64,000 nt of DNA from Lepidodermella squamata (Eukaryota > Gastrotricha): the NCBI GenBank assembly GCA_047495785.1, contig JBLDXI010000032.1, forward strand, positions 1,612,001 to 1,676,000, given 5' to 3'. The notes under the pieces are model-generated. The model saw only the letters and a list, made by a program, of their open reading frames with translations. It ran no database searches and was not told where the DNA came from. Positions 56,952-64,000 of this stretch are shown piece after piece. The translations under genes were made by a program, and so were the position numbers. Position 1 is the stretch's first letter. Every line of letters starts with the position of its first letter.

Positions 56952-59007
56952 TTAGCTCCACAAATCACATCTGTCTTTCGAAACCATAGGAGCACCTTTC
57001 GGGCAGTAAAACGCCCCCGCAAACTCGGCCGAATTCAACAGCGGCAAGTTGACCTGAAGCTTCGTAGTCTTCGCCTTATTACCTCCATCATCTAACAATT
57101 GATTCCTAAGGCAAGTCGACTGGGCGTTGGCAATGAACAACAGCCTAGCATCCTCCTCAGTGTACTTGGGCATTTTCTGCTTAAACATTTCAAAAGTCAA
57201 CTTCAAGCCCTGCAAATCCGCTGTTAACTCTGATCGGGGCGGGTAGCTGTCCTGACTAGCTGATTTTGACTTCAGCAAAGCATCGACACATTGATTTTTC
57301 GGCTCAGGCAGCGAAACTTGCCTCGCTTCCATCAACAATCGAGCGATTTCTCTGAACAAAAGCGGCAAGGATTGCCCGTAAATTGCAGCCTGAGGGTACA
57401 CATCGGCATTGAAGGCAGTCACGAGAAACGGCAAATTGAAAATAATCTCATTCGACTCTCTTCGAACAGCGACTGGATAATCCGGGGTGCCCAACTTCCG
57501 AAGTTGATCCGTATTACTTTTCCGTCCGAAATTGAATTTTCTCGACTCAATTCGATTTTCGACGTACGAAAATGCGTTGATATTCAGTTCGTCGTACATC
57601 GCATCGATTTCGTTTTGATCCAAAGATGACTGAAACGGCCAGGCATCTACCTTGATTGTTAGATTTTTCGATTTTGCCTCGATGAACTTTATGACTTGGT
57701 CAAGCTCTCCTACAGCAAATTTCGCCAATTTTTCATCGACGAAACTTCGCCGGTACATCGAGGAAACACCTTCGAACATTGCCGTAGAAACAGCCGATGC
57801 ACATTTGTCTCGATTTGTTGCGTCCAAGTAGTCGACAATTGATTTTAGAACAAAGAAATTTTGAAGTGTTGTGCGGCCCTTTTCGGTTGATATCGAGTCC
57901 TCAACCGATTTGCAGATATTTGACAGAGAGCAACAAGTGACGGCGTTAACCTCCGTCTTACTCGGGTCGACTTTCCAATTTTTGAGGGTGATTTCGGAAA
58001 TTTCACTCCAGTCGAAGATCGAGCAACATTTTCCGATAACTTTAGCTTCAGTTGAGGTTGAGTTGCTACATTTTTTAGCCGCTTCGTTCGCCGCATGGGC
58101 GAAGTTGATTACGTCATCGATTTCAGCTTCACTGGGTACCGGAACCCGTAATTTCTTCGTAATTTCCATCAATAGAGGCTTTCGTTTAGAAATTTGTTGA
58201 CTGGCATCAGTCGCCACGCTGTGTGGGTTGAAAACCAGAAAATTTACATTGGAATAGCCGAATAATTTCCGCAACTGTGAGTTCAAAGCACTCGTATTCG
58301 CAACCATCGACTCTTCGTTGAAGCCGCCCATTTTTTCAACAATTGAATCGATACTGCGGCCCAAGTTCGTGGCGTCTCCACTGTATTCACATGACGCGTA
58401 AAAATCGTGAACTTTCACATCAGTCTTCCATCTTGGTGTATAAGGCAACTTATTTACTAAAAAATGAAATGTTGATTATTTATCAATTAAGTTTGAGGTG
58501 GTTTTTTGTGGCTCACCGAAAATGTCTTTGAAAGATTCATCGATTGCTTTAGCTGACCATTTGATAGTTTGGCGAACTTGGTTTCTAACCTTGGCTTCAT
58601 ATCCGCAGGCAAATCTGTGAAAATCAATGCAAGGATCGGCGCTGTGATTCAGCATCGTGAACATGATATCGACTCGATGGGCGCACGACTGGCTGCGGCA
58701 TAACAGCGTGACGTTTTCTTGGGAGATCAACTGGTTTTTCACCGGGCCTTTCTTCGGCGAACTCGTGAAAATCAAGTATAGAGCAGCGGACAGTAGGGCT
58801 ATGAAAACAACCGCCAGTATTGCGATACTTAACAATGCACCTGAAAGAGAAAATTATTCAACAACTAATTCGAAAAATAGGCGTTATTTTACATCTTCGC
58901 CTTCTGGTGCGAATCCTATGGTATTTTACCGAACCGGCATAAGCGTTTAGCAGCTTTTGCGCAGCTCCGTCGTTGACGCTTTCGTTGTTATTCGTAGAAG
59001 CAGTCAT
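56952..59007 (-). CDS. Neprilysin-like M13 pseudopeptidase (zinc His residues lost)
   Basis: Three exons on the minus strand: 59007-58893, 58840-58517 and 58456-56952, joined in frame (introns of 52 and 60 bp); 647 residues. The first exon gives a cytosolic tail ending RTRRRR just before the transmembrane helix (ALLSIAILAVVFIALL), so it is a type II membrane protein. The ectodomain has DPCIDFHRFACG, Cys pairs and a C-terminal NSAEFAGAFYCP-CDLW block, all M13 hallmarks. The zinc motif HEXXH reads REIAR: both His are Arg while Glu is kept. The downstream ExxxD motif is kept as ELTAD. The DxHSPxxFR active-site segment is lost. It should not bind zinc and may act as a binding or decoy ectoprotein. 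It is somewhat shorter than usual (about 700-770). Confidence 0.85.
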
Positions 59008-60484
59008 GGCTTCAGGAATTCAGGCTTAAACCGGTACCTTTCTCAGATTGCACAGGTCTGGGTTCTATAGAATGGGGGCGTTTCACTAGTTTGATAACGC
59101 TATAACTTTTTGCACGCGTTTATTACAAGGAAAGGTGATAAGAATATAGCGTTAATTTAAAAGCTACAAGTGATAAGTTTTTTTTGCGATGAATTGGATA
59201 CGCTGCTATGCAGCAGTGCAAGTAAGAAAGAAAGTATGACCTATCGTTAGAAGGACTTCTAGCTTGATAGAACCCGTAATATCCGCTGGAGAGAACTGCA
59301 AAATGTTACCTTTTGGCCAGTTGAAAGACATGATCTCAGAAAAAACTACGCATGAATCGCCATTCCGATGAGTAAACTCACAAGTACCTGCTCCAGCTAA
59401 TGAGGGCTAATAAGTACGTCATTCTGGAACCATTCAACAATGCGACAACATATCTGCGACGTTTTTTCTATAGTGTGTATTGCGGATTGTAATATATGAA
59501 AATATTATACAGCCCAATGATGGACATTGCTAGATCGATGGAATCCAAGAAACATGTTGTCTGGTATATGGCTTCTATATGAATCTTGGTCGCACCTTAA
59601 ACAAGGAACCAAGGCGACGCTGATGATAAAAAAATCACCAAACGGTTAAACAAATATTGACATCTAATGCCATTCGAAAGGCATATGGCTATCACTTTTT
59701 TTTACTTTTGATGGGCTTCGAGGAAATCGGAACGAAGAAATTTATTTGCGCAATGCTACTTCTCTCCATCAGCCGGGCAGAAGGAGGTAGCCTTGCACTC
59801 ACTTCGCCGGCTTCAAGGCTTATATAGCAAGGCAGAAGGCAGATATCATGCATATTCAATCATGGGTATGTCTGCTTTAATCCAACGACCAAGAGTACTT
59901 AGATCTTAGATCGAAGAAGAAGAAAAAGGCTAACAATCGAAGGCGACAAACTTTCCATACAATTCAAGCTTGGCTTCAGCAAATTTGTCGTTGGCAATTT
60001 CATCCTTTTTAGCCGCTTCCTAGGAATACTTGGCCATAGATTCTGCGGCAGTTGGGAAAAGCTTCCGCAAGCTCTTGTTTACTGACTTCTGAATGGAATG
60101 TTTGGCTTAGCAGATCTGTCATCTAATCGATGCAACTTTGTTTTGACTTGTTCGGTTCTTCTTCTACATAGGCATTTATGCCCATGTAATTTTTTCATGG
60201 TTATAATAGCTGAGGGTTAATCAACTTAGTGTGATTATACTATTGTCTTGCTGGATCAATTAGCGCGTACTCAACTGAAATAAAAAATAGCTGGCTTTTA
60301 AGGTGGTTGTTTCATCTTCGATGCGCCATCATTTTCTCAGTTCGTCACTTTGTCATTCAAAAAAAGTGATGAAATAAAAAAAAACAATTTTATCCGCGGA
60401 CAAAAACAACTTGAAAAATAATGAACAATTGAGTTGGTCGAAGCTAGCCCGAGCAAAGTAGGACTTACTTAACCTCTTTGCCCT
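59008..60484. other. Intergenic region between M13 pseudopeptidase and GABA-B-like receptor
   Basis: About 1.5 kb without a credible exon on either strand. It should contain the M13 promoter and the receptor 3' UTR. Confidence 0.55.
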
Positions 60485-62965
60485 TTACGCCCTGGTTAAA
60501 ACTCGGTTTGATGAGGATCGACTTGACCCATATTGCCTGCGCGGATGCTCAGGCATTCCTTGGTCGTAAAAGTTGATTAAACCAGGGCAATTATAAATGT
60601 GCCATATATTACCTTGTATGATTAATACCGCAATCAAGCCCACTCCGACAAGTAAAGACGCGATTTCGGTTAGGACAGCCAGAAATCCATTATCATCCGC
60701 TCGCAGTAGCCCTACGAAAAAAGCTCCAGCCAACACAAGGACGGTTGAGTAAAGAAAGACCGACAGCGATCGAAGCTTTTTAGCTGATGGTTTCGCGGCG
60801 AGAAAATTTGCTATTAGTACAGTTTTCGAACTTTTCCCGAGAATAATCAGCTGTAGCATCCCTGCTAAGATCGCCAACATTTTTGAAGTAATCGTACCGT
60901 AAAACAGAGTGTCGAGTACAGCGCATTCATGACGAAACGGCTGGTGAGCTAAACTGGGATCTAATTGCGAAAATTCCATCTGGAATTTCACTTCCCTGAT
61001 TTTCAAGTCTCCTGCTTGAGAACTTGCTGAGATGAGAACAGCTTGAAAAAGTGAATAAAAGATAGCATAAACCATCGGTCGTCTCGAAAGGCGTGTTCGG
61101 GGCGCAGTTTTCTCATTGATCATTTCCTCAACAGACATTACAACCATTGAAAATCCTGTCCAGATTAGGATCACAACCGAAAAACACTGATTTTTAAGTT
61201 GCCAGTCTGGTGAGTTATCTGAATTTGATATTACGAAAATACTCGAAAGAATCAAAATTTGCCCGACGGCCCGACGGAAGACCAGAAAAAAGCTTTTGCC
61301 AGCTTTTACCGAGAGGTAGATTACCGCTAATAGGATAACCATTTCAACTAAGGCTACAAGTTGCAGGGTCACGCTTATTTCGAATCGTGTTAAAGGTACT
61401 GATTTACGGATAACTTCGACAGCATCCCTTGGTTTCTTACCATCGGGCGTTTCCCACTTCACTCTATCCCATAAAACAGTCAGCGGGTCTGGATTGTTAC
61501 TTTTGTAGTAGGCAATTACTGTTCTCTGAACAGAATAGCCGCCATTCGCCGATGTCTTGCTAACCTTTAACTGTCTGTACGATATTGGCATCGAGCCAAC
61601 TGACCACGCTGTCTTCGGGTCAAACGCAAAATCTCCCTTCATGCCACTCGTGAAAGGCAGGCTGTAAAGTCCTAACTTCAAGATTTCGACAATTTTAGAC
61701 CCATTCCTGCGAAAGTTCTCTGAATTTGTGAACCAATCCGATAGGGTCATGTTCTCTGACCTTAGGATAGCTTCAGTCTGGTTTAAGAGTAATCCTAATG
61801 CCAAGACTTTGTCGTAACTCATTGAGAAGAAGTTGTTGTAAAACCAAACATCTTTCAGTTTGGACTTGGCGTACGCATAGATTTCGTCGTTTGTGAGCCC
61901 GGTGAATTCTCTGTAACTTGGCCCGTAAACATCTGTTAAGGAGGATCCAAAAGACTCAGAACTCAAGGCATAGTTCAGGACGTCCATGATCATATCCTTA
62001 GAACACCACGACCTTAGAAACGGTGGAATTTCAGCTGTTTCGTCGTAATGTATCGTTGCCATGACAATGACGTAGCTAGGTCCGACCATTTTGAATTTAT
62101 GAAAGTAACAAGCTAGAGCTACGGTACTCAGGCTTTGCGTGACGATGATGCGTGGTTGCCGAGCCTGAAGTTCGGTGAAGCCTGAAGATAGCTCGTAGTC
62201 ATCTTCAGTGAACATTCGAAACCTAGCGAGATACACCAGAGCAACGTCGTGATGTTCAAACCATTTGACATAGCTTTCTTCTAGCATCGTGTCGAAAGGG
62301 CCATTATCTGATAGGACAGCAGCTCGTTTCCAGCCCATTTTCTGGATGAATTTAGCTAACCCGATGCCAATGTAGTCGCCCCTTTCACCTAAGCCGAAAT
62401 AATTTCGATAGCGATGTCTATTATTCCAAATATCGACGTGTTCTGGCGTGACACTAATGCCAATCACATCGTAATTTGCTATTATCAAAGCTGACAGTCG
62501 TTGGGCAGTCACTGAGCAATCATTGATGCCGAAAAGTGGGAATCTGTCGCTTGCTTCAGGATTTCTTTCCAAGATCCCAATTAATTTCAAAATAGTTGGA
62601 GGATCGAGACACTAAAATTATACGATTTACGTAAATTAAGGATGAATTTTTTACCTTACGTTTGAGTCGCTTATTTCAAGTTGCAGCTCGTAATTTGGCA
62701 ACCAACTTGGAAGGGACCGAAGTCTTTCCAAAGCAAAAGAGGCAGCGAGGGTTCCCAAGGGGCCAACTGCGAAAATAGGACTCTGATACTCAACAAAGAA
62801 TGGTATCTTAATGACTGTTCGGTTGCTGATGGAAATCGATGGATCTTCACTGTAAGTTGACGAGGTTACCAGCGAGGGTACCGGGCTATCGATACTCCAT
62901 ATGGCCACATTAGCCCGAAAAAGGGAGAAAGAAATCGCTGCAAAGAAAGTCTGCAAGTTAGACAT
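60485..62965 (-). CDS. GABA-B-like class C G-protein-coupled receptor
   Basis: Two exons on the minus strand, 62965-62660 and 62611-60485, joined in phase 0 across a 48-bp intron; 810 residues. Exon 1 starts at ATG 62965 with a signal-peptide-like MSNLQTFFAAISFSLF. The N-terminal half is a Venus-flytrap-type ligand domain: LPNYELQLEISDSNC resembles the GABA-B block LPGY-L-L-DS-C, followed by GINDCSVTAQRLSALI and YDVIGISVTP. The C-terminal half has seven hydrophobic segments from about residue 495 (LQLVALVEMVILLAVIYLS) to 790. The cytosolic tail is short (about 35 residues) and has no coiled coil, unlike GABA-B1/B2. As it also lacks the class C Cys-rich linker, GABA-B is the closest group. The ligand is unknown. 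Confidence 0.85.
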
Positions 62966-63239
62966 GAGAGGCAAAATATCGTAATAACCTTATAGGCGTT
63001 CTAGGAAATTATGTAGGAATCGTCCACGCATGAACCGGCGAGCCAGTGTGAACGCGTCATAGAAAACGTCATAGTATGCCTAATTTTGCGATTTAAAGGC
63101 TCTCGTGTAACAAGAGAATTCTAATTTTGGCGAAACTACGTGACCGAGCTTCAAGTTGACTACATGTTTTCAATTTTATACAATAACTGACGTCATTATT
63201 ATATGCAAGTATTACGTATCTTTTATTTGACATGATTGT
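62966..63239. other. Spacer 5' of the GABA-B-like receptor
   Basis: No exon is seen. It should contain the receptor promoter. The foldback element begins at 63240. Confidence 0.5.
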
Positions 63240-63847
63240 GTTGGGGCCCGAGTCCGAATTCTGCCCGTACGCGTTCGGGCCGGCCCGTCCGCAGACGGGT
63301 AAGAATGATTTGCCGCTCCGCGCTCGGGCCGCTTTAAAACATGCCCATATGCGACGTTTACTGTAAATTTAACAAATTCGAAGGAATCACGCTTCACCGC
63401 ACACGGGCCGGCCAAGGTGTTGGCCCGAGCACGGCGGAGAACAATAGGAACCAGCGCTATTGTTCAGCGCCGCACTCGGGCCGCCGGGCTCGGGCATCTG
63501 GAATCGAGCCGTCGGGCTTGGGTCGCCGGGCTTGGGTCATCCTACAACCAACGCCCGACCCGATAACTGTATCAAGTCCCGGCCCGAACCCGGCGGCCCG
63601 GGTACGGCGCGCGCGAGTCCCTAACAATAGTGCTGGTTCCTATTGTTCTCCGCCGTGCTCGGGCCAACACCTTGGCCGGCCCGTGTGCGGTGAAGCGTGA
63701 TTTCTTCGAATTTGTTAAATTTACAGTAAACGTCGCATATGGGCATGTTACAGACTGGCCCGAGCGCGGAGTGGTAAAGTGCTGTTACCCGGTCGCATAC
63801 GGGCCGGCCCGAACGCGTACGGGCCGAAGTCGGGCTCGGGCCCCAAC
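63240..63847. mobile_element. Foldback element with about 230-bp inverted arms
   Basis: The ends are GTTGGGGCCCGAG and CTCGGGCCCCAAC. Arms of about 230 bp (63240-63470 and 63615-63847) are near-perfect inverted copies, including CGTACGCGTTCGGGCCGGCC, ATGCCCATATGCGACGTTTA and GGCCGGCCAAGGTGTTGGCC. The 145-bp centre is rich in GGGC(T)CGGGC words. ATTGT flanks both sides (63235-63239 and 63849-63853, one base off the right end), a possible 5-bp target duplication. No transposase frame is present, so it is non-autonomous. The open frames within it arise from the palindromic GC-rich sequence. Confidence 0.85.
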
Positions 63848-64000
63848 AATTGTACATCAAAATACGTTGCAAGTGTCTTTCGCAGCCATACGAGAGCCGT
63901 TGGGACAGCTAAAAGCTTTCCTGAATCCTTCGAAATGGGACAAGGCTGCATTGACGCGTAACATAGGATGCGAATGTTGACCTTCTCTGTCGAATGCGAC
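63848..64000. other. Right edge of window
   Basis: 153 bp after the foldback element; no feature is supported. Confidence 0.5.

Noticed and set aside
63212-63980. Several open frames on both strands at the right end
   Set aside because: They are produced by the GC-rich inverted arms of the foldback element; the same peptide-like text appears from both arms.

Overview
The window is animal nuclear DNA. Genes are split by short GT-AG introns (mostly 51-60 bp, a few of 150-530 bp, often ending in TTTTCAG-like acceptors). The proteins are metazoan: dynein, MAM/sushi receptor, class C GPCR, P450s, M13 peptidases, core-1 galactosyltransferases and cytosolic sulfotransferases. The compact genes, EB-like Cys modules and expanded M13, GT31 and P450 families suit an ecdysozoan such as a tardigrade or nematode. 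I cannot decide between these from sequence alone.

Layout. 1-631 (minus): N-terminal part of a dynein-2-like heavy chain that runs off the left edge. 2103-5008 (plus): four-exon puromycin-sensitive aminopeptidase. 6022-17855 (plus): 16-exon, about 2,984-residue type I membrane protein with MAM, sushi, PAN, a mucin-like stretch, EB-like Cys modules and six copies of an unassigned repeat module. 18488-34708 (plus): six tandem two-exon CYP2-clan P450 genes plus one P450 pseudogene. Five of the six share a core promoter (TATA box plus a CCGATTCG-like block), and all six have upstream copies of a CGGAC(A/G)TCAGTAC-like motif. 35286-37380 (minus): M13 metallopeptidase. 39378-42681 (plus): two more P450s. 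42999-44966 (minus): a novel secreted protein with two small, easily missed 3' exons. 46193-48782 (plus): two C1GALT1-like glycosyltransferases. 49024-50735 (plus): a ninth P450. 51000-51580: decayed sulfotransferase copy. 52701-55685 (plus): two cytosolic sulfotransferases. 56952-59007 (minus): M13 pseudopeptidase. 60485-62965 (minus): GABA-B-like receptor. 63240-63847: foldback transposable element.

Biology. The nine P450s (phase I oxidation) and two sulfotransferases (phase II conjugation) lie within 40 kb and could serve xenobiotic or hormone metabolism; this is inference. The tandem P450 array shows recent duplication: two genes share both flanks around a third, a promoter stands without its gene, one copy is truncated, and regulatory blocks are duplicated. 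Gene models were built by hand from reading frames and splice sites. Every exon junction of the complete multi-exon genes keeps frame, except where an uncertainty is stated.
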